Shown: positions 7,211-15,104 of the stretch, piece by piece | Numbering within the stretch: the first letter of the stretch is position 1 | Layout: every line of letters begins with the position of its first letter | DNA from: a virus | IMG/VR virus record: IMGVR_UViG_3300042451_000817 | Coordinates: 1 to 64,000 of that record | Reading direction: 5' to 3' (one strand) | DNA: 64,000 bases | Translations under genes and position numbers: made by a program | The notes under the pieces: generated by a model | Database searches by the model: none | Told to the model about the DNA's origin: nothing | The model's input: only the letters and a program-made list of their open reading frames with translations

Positions 7211-8878
7211 CTAAACTAAATAATAAATACTATCTTCTGAATTTTCAACATTACTATCCCATCTTATAGTTGCAGAAGTTTCATTTTTTTGTATGATTAA
7301 CTCTCTTTTAAATTCTTTATTACCTTTTTTGGTTATTATGGTTTGAGGTTTTAGTTTATTATATTTTGTTATGGTATTTAACACATCATCTAACTCCCTA
7401 ATAGGTTCATTCCATTCTTCAGGTAGTGTTTTATTAAACCTACCTAATGTCTGAACTCTATTAAATTTAAACCTTTCATTTACAAAAAGAACTCTATATT
7501 CAATGGTTGCTCTATCTTGTGATTCGATATTATTTTTTCTTAACGAGATAATTAATGATGTTGGTCTTTCAATGTACGTTCTAACACAATTACTTTGAAT
7601 TGTTGACTCTCTATTATATTCTTTAGAATTTGTTAATAACACCGGGTAATATACCTGTTCGTTAATTATAATAGGTTTATTTAACTCGTTTACCAATGTT
7701 TGGTCATAAGTTATATCGTGATTCGCCATAGTATAAAAAGTCATTTTATCCGTCCAATCTAAATGCTCTTTTTGGAAATCATCGTAGGTATTCGATAACC
7801 ATTTAATGTCCTCATATTTATTTACCACTCCGTAAAAATTAGCGTGGTCATTAAAAGTTTGATTTCCAATTTTACCATCAATAACCAATTTAAATATTTC
7901 AAAAACATTATCAAATTCTTTTTTAGTTTTAATTAACTTATTAAAGTTAATAAGATTGTGGTTCACTAACTCACTACATTCTAAAATAGATTTAATTAAA
8001 CTCTCATTTTGATTCATTACATACTCTTCACCAAAATTATTAAAAACTAAATGTAAATTAGTTAATGTTAATTTGTCTACATTATGAATTATCTTTCTAA
8101 GTTTCCTACCTTTAATTTTATTCGCCAACATAAAGCTGTCCACATATTTGTAATCATTCTTTACGTAATCAATTTTTTTTGGTTGTAGGTTATCAAATAT
8201 TAGGTTCTCCCAATTATTGGGTAATTTAACCCCATACTTATCAAAGAACATTTTATAAAACACATTTTGCTCTTTTTTTAAACCAGTTGTTTTATACTTT
8301 TCAATATCAGGTATATTTTTTATAAAAGAATTTATCGCCTCATCAATGATTTGGTCTCTTTTAATTTCCGAATATTCTTCTATAAAATCAGATCTAAAAT
8401 TATTAACCAATGTTTGTTTAAATTCTAATAATGGGTCACCATAAGTTAAAATTCTTCTTATTTTTCTTTTAAATTTTCTTTTCTTGTGGTAATCTTGTAT
8501 GGATCCTTTATAAATTGCGTTGGTTTTAAAATTATAAGTGAAGAAGTAACAGATTGTGGATAATTTGAAGTAAGGTTTTCCAACGACTCTATTTCTATGA
8601 TATAAGAATAGTTTTAAACTAATTTTATCATCTTTTTTGGTTACAATAATTGAAATTTTTGATAGGGATACTGAGGCTAATTTATTGGCATAGTTCTCAA
8701 TATAACAATTTTCATCTTTATTTACCGAAGTATCAAATTCCCATCTTGGATGTTCTTTAGTCCCGATATATTTTATTCCAATAAAATCATTGGAGTCATC
8801 ATCGTGTAAAAGAGTACAAAAATTTTTGTAGAGGCCTACATAATAAATTTTACCCGTAAAATTAAATAATTCACTCAT
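7211..8878 (-). CDS. PcfJ-like domain protein (555 aa)
   Basis: The C-terminal part resembles the PcfJ family of plasmid and phage proteins. SNCVRTYIERPTSLIISL is followed by RATIEYRV and VQTLGRFNKTLPEEW, matching the family pattern of a Cys-Val near a Tyr, a strand with ATIE, and a VQ-Gly-x-x-Asn motif. The N-terminal 350 residues are basic and helical with no clear family. PcfJ proteins occur on conjugative plasmids and in phages, but their function is not established. The gene starts after a terminator and leads a run through thioredoxin and glutaredoxin. The assignment is motif-based only. Confidence 0.6.
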   Translation of the reverse strand: MSELFNFTGKIYYVGLYKNFCTLLHDDDSNDFIGIKYIGTKEHPRWEFDTSVNKDENCYIENYANKLASVSLSKISIIVTKKDDKISLKLFLYHRNRVVGKPYFKLSTICYFFTYNFKTNAIYKGSIQDYHKKRKFKRKIRRILTYGDPLLEFKQTLVNNFRSDFIEEYSEIKRDQIIDEAINSFIKNIPDIEKYKTTGLKKEQNVFYKMFFDKYGVKLPNNWENLIFDNLQPKKIDYVKNDYKYVDSFMLANKIKGRKLRKIIHNVDKLTLTNLHLVFNNFGEEYVMNQNESLIKSILECSELVNHNLINFNKLIKTKKEFDNVFEIFKLVIDGKIGNQTFNDHANFYGVVNKYEDIKWLSNTYDDFQKEHLDWTDKMTFYTMANHDITYDQTLVNELNKPIIINEQVYYPVLLTNSKEYNRESTIQSNCVRTYIERPTSLIISLRKNNIESQDRATIEYRVLFVNERFKFNRVQTLGRFNKTLPEEWNEPIRELDDVLNTITKYNKLKPQTIITKKGNKEFKRELIIQKNETSATIRWDSNVENSEDSIYYLV

Positions 8879-8889
8879 AAATTTAAAAT

Positions 8890-8915
8890 ATATGGCGAGA
8901 GTTACCTCGCCATAT
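8890..8915 (-). terminator. Rho-independent terminator after the DUF932 gene
   Basis: A 10-bp stem (ATATGGCGAG/CTCGCCATAT) with a 6-nt loop lies between the DUF932 stop (8925) and the next gene start (8878). It is followed on the minus strand by an AT-rich ATTTTAAATTT stretch. Confidence 0.7.
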
Positions 8916-8924
8916 TTTTAGTTA

Positions 8925-9677
8925 TTAATAATACAATTCCGCTAACTCCCAAAGTTTGGTATTAACTTGATTAACCGCCATAATGTTTTTTAAACCTTTA
9001 AGTTCGGTTCTTTTACCATTATTTGATGTGTATTTAACCCCACCTCTAACAAACTTTTCCTGAACAACATTAAACACACTCCATAAGTCATTACCATTGT
9101 CACCTTCTCTGTTAGGGACTAACAATTTACTAGGTTCTAAACTTGCCGGAACTGAACCGACTTTCCATCTTAATTTTGTCGCCTCTCTAACAAAAGATAC
9201 TTTTTCAGATTCATCCATTGTTTTTGACATCATTTTTTCAACTGAATTCTGAATCATCGGTAATTTAGCGGCAAAACTTTCTGTTAATCTTTTAACATCA
9301 TCAAGTTCAAAGTTTTTGTGTCTAACTTTAAACGAATCCGCAACACTTGTTGGTACGGTTAAACCATTTGAACATACTAATCTATGTAAACCTGCGGATA
9401 CTGAAAAGGTAGTTAAACCATTATGGGAGTTTTTAATAACCGCCTCAACCAAAGAATCTCCAACTTTTGGTAATTCTCCATTACGGAATCTTAACTCGTG
9501 CATTGAATATATTCCTTTTCCTGATTGTCTCGCGGTTGATAATTCCCACCCTTCTCTTTGGAAATTTTCCATAATTTCATAGGTTGGAACGAACACATAT
9601 CTATCTGACATTTTTGGTGATTGTGTTGTTGTGAAGATTGACGGAACGTTTTGTTTTAGTGTTTCTAATGTTATCAT
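8925..9677 (-). CDS. DUF932 domain phage/plasmid protein
   Basis: The 250-aa protein matches the DUF932 family of phage and plasmid proteins. Diagnostic segments include SDRYVFVPTYEIMENF near the start, MHELRFRN, the central VIKNSHNGLTTFSVSAGLHR followed by LVCSNGLTV, and a helical C-terminal half. The family is widespread on mobile elements but its role is unknown. The gene has its own strong bipartite promoter candidate (9701-9732) and its own terminator, so it is probably a separately controlled and highly expressed unit. Confidence 0.85.
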   Translation of the reverse strand: MITLETLKQNVPSIFTTTQSPKMSDRYVFVPTYEIMENFQREGWELSTARQSGKGIYSMHELRFRNGELPKVGDSLVEAVIKNSHNGLTTFSVSAGLHRLVCSNGLTVPTSVADSFKVRHKNFELDDVKRLTESFAAKLPMIQNSVEKMMSKTMDESEKVSFVREATKLRWKVGSVPASLEPSKLLVPNREGDNGNDLWSVFNVVQEKFVRGGVKYTSNNGKRTELKGLKNIMAVNQVNTKLWELAELYY

Positions 9678-9700
9678 ATTATTGTGTTTTAATTATAATA

Positions 9701-9732
9701 CAAAGATATGAAATATATTTGAACTGGCCAAA
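9701..9732 (-). promoter_or_regulatory. Bacteroidota-type promoter TTTG-N20-TATCTTTG
   Basis: On the minus strand TTTG (9732-9729) is followed after 20 nt by TATCTTTG (9708-9701), 23 nt before the DUF932 start. Both boxes and the spacer match the Bacteroidota housekeeping consensus TTTG-N19/21-TAnnTTTG. Confidence 0.7.
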
Positions 9733-9747
9733 TTTATTTAAATAAAA

Positions 9748-10038
9748 TTAATTCAAACAAATTTTACCGAATTTGGTGTTTTGGAATATCTCCTCTAATT
9801 CAACTATTTTGGGGGTTAAATTATCGTTTCTGTGTAAAGAAACGATTATCTCAATGACTTGTTCTCTTTTTAAAGAAGCTTCACCATCTTTTTCAAAATT
9901 TTTCTCACATTGTTCTCTTATTTTTTGAAAAAAGATGTCCTTATCGATTTTACCTATCAATTCTGTCAGTTCTTTTGGGTTCTTATCGAAGAACCCAATA
10001 AACTGATTCATATAGATATCGATTTCGATGTTTTTCAT
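9748..10038 (-). CDS. Hypothetical 96-aa protein
   Basis: No family is recognised. The product is almost entirely helical and charged (KNPKELTELIGKIDKDIFF, REQCEKNFEKDGEASLKRE). It ends within 50 bp of the DUF932 promoter and starts 16 bp after the LRR-protein stop, consistent with one transcript from the promoter at 11485-11515. Confidence 0.55.
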   Translation of the reverse strand: MKNIEIDIYMNQFIGFFDKNPKELTELIGKIDKDIFFQKIREQCEKNFEKDGEASLKREQVIEIIVSLHRNDNLTPKIVELEEIFQNTKFGKICLN

Positions 10039-10054
10039 ACGAAATTCTTTTTGA

Positions 10055-11434
10055 TTATAATACTGAATAAAATCCCGCTCCGTTGTCTTCTAAAATATCT
10101 TTTAAACTTTCAGGTATTTTAACATTAGGATTAGAATTTTTCAAATTAAGCATTGTCAAATTTTTAAGATTTTTAATTGACTCAGGTATTGATTCTAAAT
10201 CTTTATTATCAGGTAAAGATATAAACGCTAAGTTAGGTAAGTTACCAATAGATTCAGGTACGGTTTTAACCATATTCTGTAATAATATTGTGTGTAAATC
10301 TTTAAATTGAGATATCTCATCAGGAACATCTAACGCAACGTCTTCTTTACTTTTATTAATAATATTTAAAGTTTTAATATCTTTAGGTAAAGATTTGAAT
10401 AAATCTTCAAATCCGTATAACGCTACGAATTTACCTGCGGAACTTTCAGGGTAAATAATTTCCACCTTTGTTCCACCTTTAGTTGTTAATCCTTTAGCGA
10501 ATTCGTGTTTGAATAAAGGTTTTAATTCAGGCGCCTTTTTATTTAAGAACTCAACTAAATTAATTTGGTGGTCATCTCTATCCATAAATTGAGCATCTTG
10601 GAAATGGAATTGATACCTTTCTTTAGGTAATCCTGTTCTTTCTCCAACCTCACCTTTATCATCATTAGGAAATACAACGTATAGTGGACCTTTTGCAATA
10701 TATCTGTCAAACCAATTTAAACCTGGAGATGAAGTACACCATTCGGTTTCACCTTTTCTATGGTCTTTATATCCGCCATACCAAATTGCAGCATCTTTAC
10801 CAGCAGGTCCTGGGTCACTAATCTTAATTAATGTCCAATCTGTACCTTGATAAAGAATTTCAGAACCTTTGTGTGAGAATCCTTCCCTAGACTTTTTAGC
10901 CTCTTTCTTTTCAGTTTCTATTCTTTTCTTTTCAGGTAATTGGAAATTAGAAAAAATATCAAATAAATCGGCAATTGATAGTTTACCAATATCTCTTTTT
11001 TCTAATGGAAGGTATTGTTTAGCTTTAGTATAAAACTCTAATCTTTCAGTTTGTTTATATAAATCTTCTAAGAATAATCTTTCAAATTCTTTTCTTGCCG
11101 TTTTATATTGTGGTGATTTAGGGTCTAAGGTATTTAAAGGATGTTCGGCGTCTAAAACGGGTTTAACAAAGTTTTTTAATAACCATTGGGTATAGTTACC
11201 TACTTTAACTTTTCCCATATCTTCAACACTAGCCCCTTCAATGTCAAAATTTTCAGGCGCCTTTGACGTTGGGTCAGCCATTATAATTCGTTTTAGGATA
11301 TCAAAATCCATTAATCCTTTGGTGGGTTTACCTCCTTCGGTTTTTTTCTCAGGAGCTTTAACCATTTTGTCGTATAAAACTTGGAATCTAGAATTCTCAA
11401 CTATTAGTTTTGATAATAAAGATGTAATTTTCAT
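10055..11434 (-). CDS. Hypothetical 459-aa protein with C-terminal leucine-rich repeats
   Basis: Residues 1-150 are helical (MKITSLLSKLIVENSRFQVL). The middle contains a compact domain with WYGGYKDHRKGETEWCTSSP and YIAKGPLYVVFPNDD, a Trp-Cys-Thr motif pattern recurrent in uncharacterised proteins of large phages. The last 110 residues are leucine-rich repeats: VPDEISQFKDLHTILLQ, VPESIGNLPNLAFISLPD and IPESIKNLKNLTMLNLK. LRRs normally mediate protein binding. There is no signal peptide, so it acts in the host cytoplasm or in the virion. It could be an injected or host-takeover factor, but this is not shown. Confidence 0.65.
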   Translation of the reverse strand: MKITSLLSKLIVENSRFQVLYDKMVKAPEKKTEGGKPTKGLMDFDILKRIIMADPTSKAPENFDIEGASVEDMGKVKVGNYTQWLLKNFVKPVLDAEHPLNTLDPKSPQYKTARKEFERLFLEDLYKQTERLEFYTKAKQYLPLEKRDIGKLSIADLFDIFSNFQLPEKKRIETEKKEAKKSREGFSHKGSEILYQGTDWTLIKISDPGPAGKDAAIWYGGYKDHRKGETEWCTSSPGLNWFDRYIAKGPLYVVFPNDDKGEVGERTGLPKERYQFHFQDAQFMDRDDHQINLVEFLNKKAPELKPLFKHEFAKGLTTKGGTKVEIIYPESSAGKFVALYGFEDLFKSLPKDIKTLNIINKSKEDVALDVPDEISQFKDLHTILLQNMVKTVPESIGNLPNLAFISLPDNKDLESIPESIKNLKNLTMLNLKNSNPNVKIPESLKDILEDNGAGFYSVL

Positions 11435-11449
11435 TTTAAGATTTTTATT

Positions 11450-11457
11450 TATAAATA
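11450..11457 (-). promoter_or_regulatory. TATTTATA element 15 nt before the LRR-protein start
   Basis: An exact TATTTATA in minus sense lies 15 nt upstream of the ATG at 11434 and 27 nt downstream of a TAATTTTG promoter box. The gene may therefore have two start signals. Confidence 0.35.
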
Positions 11458-11484
11458 TTTCGTTTTTTGAAATTGTTTGGATTA

Positions 11485-11515
11485 CAAAATTAAATATTTT
11501 ATTTATAAAAACAAA
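11485..11515 (-). promoter_or_regulatory. Bacteroidota-type promoter TTTG-N19-TAATTTTG
   Basis: TTTG (11515-11512) is followed after 19 nt by TAATTTTG (11492-11485), upstream of the LRR-protein gene. It lies in the 83-bp gap after the second D12 methyltransferase. Confidence 0.6.
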
Positions 11516-11517
11516 AT

Positions 11518-12354
11518 TTAATTCATTATTAGTAATTCCGTTCCAACATTTTGTGTTTTACCTTTTTTGGCTGCGGCGGCCTTTGCGAAATCTTTACTTA
11601 CCCATCTATATTCTGTTTTGGGAAACCATTCAGATAATAAAGGAAAATCGTAGTACGACATATTAAATTTACCTTTAATATTTTTTAAAACATTTGCCAA
11701 TCTTTCGTGGTCATCCCTATCAAAATCGTGTTTAGAATAATAATTTTCAGTTTTCCAATATGGTGCGTCAATATAATGAAAAGTATTTACCCCATCGTAC
11801 TTTTTAATAACATCTTCAAAATCTAAATTTTCAACATCTGTTATTTTTGTGAAATGTTCTATCCAATCAGGTTTTAGTAATTTATCCCTAAATGTTAAAT
11901 ATTTAGATTTATATTTCCCTTTTAAATCAATAAAAGAAGATTTTTCGGGTTTAGACCCACTAAAAACTTGAGTAACCACATATACGTATTTTGCAGCGGT
12001 TTCATAATCGTACTCACCTATTATAAAATTTTCGTTAAAAATTTCTCTTTGGAATCTCTCAAATTGTTCTTTATAAATTTCAGGGGTTTTTTCGACCCCT
12101 TGTTTTTGACAATCAATTGAATTTATTGCCTTTAACATATTAGATGGGTTTTGAACACATTTAAATAAGTTATAATTCAATCGATTAAAATCGTTGTAAA
12201 CTATTTTTTTGAGATTTGGGTAGTCTTTTAAGTCCATATTAAAATAACACCACATCATCCCTCCAAAAGACTCTAAATAAATTTCCATATCTTTAGGGTA
12301 ATATTCAACTATCCACTTACCAATTTTTGATTTTCCACCGATCCAACTCAACAT
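11518..12354 (-). CDS. D12-class DNA adenine methyltransferase with DAPY motif
   Basis: The 278-aa protein has the D12 order: SWIGGKSKIGKWIVEYYP near residues 3-20, YLESFGGMMWCYFNMD near 26-41, the VYNDFNRLNYNLF block near 52-64, and motif IV as YIDAPYWKTE with DAPY at 196-199 instead of DPPY. The first motif's WIGGK form also differs from the first D12 enzyme. It would methylate adenine N6, but the Pro-to-Ala change at the catalytic motif makes activity uncertain. It lies 6 bp downstream of a LAGLIDADG endonuclease gene. Confidence 0.8.
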   Translation of the reverse strand: MLSWIGGKSKIGKWIVEYYPKDMEIYLESFGGMMWCYFNMDLKDYPNLKKIVYNDFNRLNYNLFKCVQNPSNMLKAINSIDCQKQGVEKTPEIYKEQFERFQREIFNENFIIGEYDYETAAKYVYVVTQVFSGSKPEKSSFIDLKGKYKSKYLTFRDKLLKPDWIEHFTKITDVENLDFEDVIKKYDGVNTFHYIDAPYWKTENYYSKHDFDRDDHERLANVLKNIKGKFNMSYYDFPLLSEWFPKTEYRWVSKDFAKAAAAKKGKTQNVGTELLIMN

Positions 12355-12360
12355 AACGTA

Positions 12361-13134
12361 TTAAAATTTAAAATTATATTCCGATTCCGGATTTCTAGGG
12401 TATTTATCGAGTTTGTTAAACGATAAATAACTTTTATATTGATTAAATGTAGTTATATTTTTTTCAACAATCAACTTTAAAAACTCATCTTTACTCACAA
12501 AATCTTTGATCATTCCGTCAAATATTAGTTTTTTTCTTTCTAAACATAGAATTTTATCGTTATTGTTGTATAACAATTCCTTAAATTTAAATAAATCACT
12601 TAAATTACCAATGGTTATACTATATATTTTACCCATTTTATAAAATCCAATGTTAGTTAGACCTTGTGTTTTTAAAAATTCGTAAACACCCGATATAAAA
12701 TTATAATTACCAACAATAGTTCCGTTATACCCGGCAGAGTCTTTCCTCTTTGAAATAGACCCATCACCATCAAAATATCCTCTTATAAAGTGAGTTATTA
12801 AATTTGATGGTAAATCGGGTAAAGTTATTTTAAAAGTCTTATTATTAACACATCCCAACTCAAAAAGTCGTTTAACAACTTTACTTGAATTTATTGATGT
12901 TTGACAAAAATAAGATTTATTGTCTAACCCACATTTAATAGGGTGGTCACTTTCCATATGTTTTAGTAGTTTTTTAATATGGTCAACATCTGTATTTTTT
13001 AATTTCAACTTTAATTCACCGCTTTTACCATCTTTCATTCTAACATACCCATCAGCGTATAGAAACCCTAACCAATATGATGACTCTTCATTTAATATAT
13101 CAAAATAATTTTCATTAACTTTGTACTTTCTCAT
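12361..13134 (-). CDS. LAGLIDADG homing endonuclease
   Basis: The 257-aa protein has two LAGLIDADG helices: YWLGFLYADGY near residues 20-30 and FIRGYFDGDGSIS near 116-128. Both end in the acidic residue that binds metal. This gives a monomeric pseudo-symmetric enzyme with beta segments between them (GELKLKLKNTDVDHIKKL, FKITLPDLP). There are no intein splice motifs, so it is free-standing. Its start overlaps the stop of the ribbon-helix-helix gene by 20 nt, so expression is probably coupled. Insertion next to the D12 gene suggests that gene or its neighbourhood is the homing target. Confidence 0.87.
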   Translation of the reverse strand: MRKYKVNENYFDILNEESSYWLGFLYADGYVRMKDGKSGELKLKLKNTDVDHIKKLLKHMESDHPIKCGLDNKSYFCQTSINSSKVVKRLFELGCVNNKTFKITLPDLPSNLITHFIRGYFDGDGSISKRKDSAGYNGTIVGNYNFISGVYEFLKTQGLTNIGFYKMGKIYSITIGNLSDLFKFKELLYNNNDKILCLERKKLIFDGMIKDFVSKDEFLKLIVEKNITTFNQYKSYLSFNKLDKYPRNPESEYNFKF

Positions 13135-13279
13135 AATACTCTTTCACTAAATTCTGAACAAACTTGGACACACTAATATCCTCATTTTTCATTTTATCGA
13201 AAAGATATCGGTCAATACTAATACCATATTTAACCTTTTTATCTTTTTCATCTTTTTTAGGTCTTCCTGATTTTTTCAT
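13115..13279 (-). CDS. Small ribbon-helix-helix DNA-binding protein
   Basis: A 54-aa frame runs from ATG at 13279 to TAA at 13115. After a basic arm (MKKSGRPKKDEKDKK) the sequence VKYGISIDRYLFDKM, then DISVSKFVQNLVKEYYEK, fits the Arc/CopG ribbon-helix-helix fold: a beta strand, helix A, a turn with a Ser-Lys pair, and helix B. Such proteins dimerise and bind short palindromic operators, often repressing their own operon. It overlaps the LAGLIDADG gene by 20 nt, and a GTGATA-N6-TATCAC inverted repeat lies 35 bp upstream. It is probably the regulator of this homing module and the divergent gene. Fold assignment is by eye. Confidence 0.68.
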   Translation of the reverse strand: MKKSGRPKKDEKDKKVKYGISIDRYLFDKMKNEDISVSKFVQNLVKEYYEKVQS

Positions 13280-13313
13280 ATTATATAAATATACTAAAAT
13301 ATAAGAAAAGTGC

Positions 13314-13331
13314 GTGATAAATCAATATCAC
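13314..13331. promoter_or_regulatory. Inverted repeat, candidate operator
   Basis: GTGATA (13314-13319) and TATCAC (13326-13331) form a perfect 6-bp inverted repeat around a 6-nt spacer. It lies in the divergent gap between the ribbon-helix-helix gene and the small membrane-protein gene, and abuts a TTGACA box at 13333. Confidence 0.45.
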
Positions 13332-13332
13332 T

Positions 13333-13361
13333 TTGACATATTTTTAATTTTTAATTATAAT
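13333..13361 (+). promoter_or_regulatory. TTGACA-N17-TATAAT promoter candidate
   Basis: TTGACA (13333-13338) and TATAAT (13356-13361) match the general sigma-70 consensus exactly with a 17-nt spacer, 14 nt before the ATG at 13376. The -35 box also contains TTTG 20 nt before the TATAAT, the spacing seen in the Bacteroidota-type sites elsewhere in the window. Confidence 0.55.
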
Positions 13362-13375
13362 TAAACAAAAAACCT

Positions 13376-13510
13376 ATGGAAAATAAAAATTGTAAAAAAT
13401 GTAATAACACAGGATTAAAACTTCGTCATTGGTTGGTTGTAATCCTATCTTTCTATCTTTTGTTTGCATCGATATATGGAACAATTAAATTATTTAAGGA
13501 GTTCTTCTGA
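13376..13510 (+). CDS. 44-aa membrane protein with CxxC
   Basis: The frame runs from ATG at 13376 to TGA at 13510. The product starts MENKNCKKCNNTGLKL, where CKKCNNTG resembles half of a DnaJ-type zinc motif. It then has one transmembrane helix (WLVVILSFYLLFASIYG) and a short charged tail. Its 3' end overlaps the convergent DnaJ gene by 17 nt. A near-perfect promoter and candidate operator lie directly upstream, which is the best support for it. Function unknown. Confidence 0.55.
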   Translation: MENKNCKKCNNTGLKLRHWLVVILSFYLLFASIYGTIKLFKEFF

Positions 13511-14429
13511 ACTTAACGTATAATCTAATAAACAAATCACCAAACCCATTATTTTTAAAACCTTTAGATTTAACTCTTAAAGGTTTTGAACTATCGAAAT
13601 CTACCGGTAATTTAATTAACAAATTACCATCTGGATGTGGTATAGTTACATTCTCTTTTTTTAAATCATCTAAATTTAAAAAACAATTATATATTAAATC
13701 ATTACCTTCTTTTTCAAAATTAGACTCCGAATAAAGGTTAAATTTTACAACTAAATTACCATAAAATCCTTTTATAAAATCCCCTTTACCATTTAACCTA
13801 AACATCTGTCCATTATCAATCCCGTGAGGAATTTTTATTTTAACGGTTTCCATATTAGTCTTAGTACTTTCTCCGTTGCAAGAATAACATTTTGTTTTAA
13901 ATTTAAATCCTTCACCTCTACAATCGTTACACGCGTGTCTTACAACCTGAGTGAAAAATCCTCCACCCATTCTTCTTTCAAAAAATCCATTACCTCCACA
14001 GGTAACACAAATATCTTTTTCACCACCATTTCCGTTGCAACTATCACAAGATGTTTTTCTACTAAATGTAATTTCTTTATCCGCAGATATATAAGATTCA
14101 ACAACCCCAATGTTAACCTCAATTATTTTATCAGGAACCACATTTCTTCTTTGCCCTCCAAAATGTTGATTAAAAAAATCTTCAAATGGATTACCGAATC
14201 CGCCGCCTTGGTTATTATGAAATGGATTATTTTTTCTATTATCATAATCTCTACGTTTATTCTCATCTCCAATATTTTCATAAGCCTCGGTTATTTTTTT
14301 GAAATATTCTTCAGACCCTCCCTTATCAGGATGATGTTCTATAGCCTTTTTTCTATACGCTTTTTTTATCTCATCTTGACTTGCGTTTTCCGAAACTCCA
14401 AGTATTTCATAAAAATTTTCAGTTCCCAT
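13494..14429 (-). CDS. dnaJ: DnaJ-family co-chaperone
   Basis: The 311-aa protein has a J domain (residues 5-65) with the essential HPD at 33-35 in EHHPDKGG. A Gly/Asn/Phe-rich linker (NNPFHNNQGGGFGNPF) follows. Then comes a zinc-binding domain with four cysteine clusters: CDSCNGNG, CVTCGGNG, CNDCRGEG and CYSCNGES. The C-terminal substrate-binding region is somewhat shorter than in bacterial DnaJ. It would stimulate host DnaK and could help fold the large virion proteins. Phage-encoded full-architecture DnaJ proteins are unusual but known in large phages. It is the first gene of its unit, facing a divergent gene 33 bp away. Confidence 0.92.
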   Translation of the reverse strand: MGTENFYEILGVSENASQDEIKKAYRKKAIEHHPDKGGSEEYFKKITEAYENIGDENKRRDYDNRKNNPFHNNQGGGFGNPFEDFFNQHFGGQRRNVVPDKIIEVNIGVVESYISADKEITFSRKTSCDSCNGNGGEKDICVTCGGNGFFERRMGGGFFTQVVRHACNDCRGEGFKFKTKCYSCNGESTKTNMETVKIKIPHGIDNGQMFRLNGKGDFIKGFYGNLVVKFNLYSESNFEKEGNDLIYNCFLNLDDLKKENVTIPHPDGNLLIKLPVDFDSSKPLRVKSKGFKNNGFGDLFIRLYVKFRRTP

Positions 14430-14462
14430 TTACTTATTATAATATTATCAAATTATTAATTT

Positions 14463-15104
14463 ATGACACAAAATTATAGTGTAGTTTTATTTAAAAATAA
14501 AATAAAAAAGAAAATAATAAATAAGTTTAAAACCGATAAGAAATGTAACGATTTCTTTAAAAGTTTAATGGACGAGTCTGATTCAATTAAATTCGAAAGA
14601 AAGTATGAAAATGGTTATGAGGTTAGTTATAATTTGTGTGGATTAGAACCTAAAAAAGTTATTTTAGATAAATTATATTATAAAGACGATTTTGGTAGAC
14701 AGATAAAAGTTGAGTTTGATGATAATGATTTTACAATAACAAGGATTGAAAATTACAAAATTGAAGAATTTATAATGGATTATAAAACAAAAAAGAAATT
14801 ATCATTTGATTCTTTTTTTAAAAAATTAAGTTCAATCAATGGTTATAAATTAATCTCAAAATTGAATAATAAAATTGTTGTACAAGTGGATGATGATTAC
14901 AGATTGTACACTTTAAAAAATGTTTTTGATTGTGATAGATTTGCGGATGTTTTATATAATTACTCAATGTCTTTAGGTAGAACGGATTTTTTAATTGTTA
15001 AAGATTATAATACAAATCAAAGAAAGTATTTATATGAAATTTTGGTTGAGAAAGGGTTTTCTAAGACTTATCTTCAGAGGTTGTCAACAACTCATCTTCA
15101 ATAA
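14463..15104 (+). CDS. Hypothetical 213-aa protein
   Basis: No family is recognised. The sequence is lysine-rich and alpha/beta (KIKKKIINKFKTDKKCNDFF, ELRKV-like strands such as KIVVQVDDDYRLYTL), with no signal peptide or membrane segment. It is divergent from dnaJ, and its last 44 nt overlap the convergent 83-aa gene. Such a long antisense overlap at 3' ends is tolerated in compact phage genomes. Confidence 0.55.
   Translation: MTQNYSVVLFKNKIKKKIINKFKTDKKCNDFFKSLMDESDSIKFERKYENGYEVSYNLCGLEPKKVILDKLYYKDDFGRQIKVEFDDNDFTITRIENYKIEEFIMDYKTKKKLSFDSFFKKLSSINGYKLISKLNNKIVVQVDDDYRLYTLKNVFDCDRFADVLYNYSMSLGRTDFLIVKDYNTNQRKYLYEILVEKGFSKTYLQRLSTTHLQ

Noticed and set aside
13940-14122. 60-aa frame within dnaJ on the same strand
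   Set aside because: It is an alternative frame inside the zinc-finger region and shows no independent start signals.
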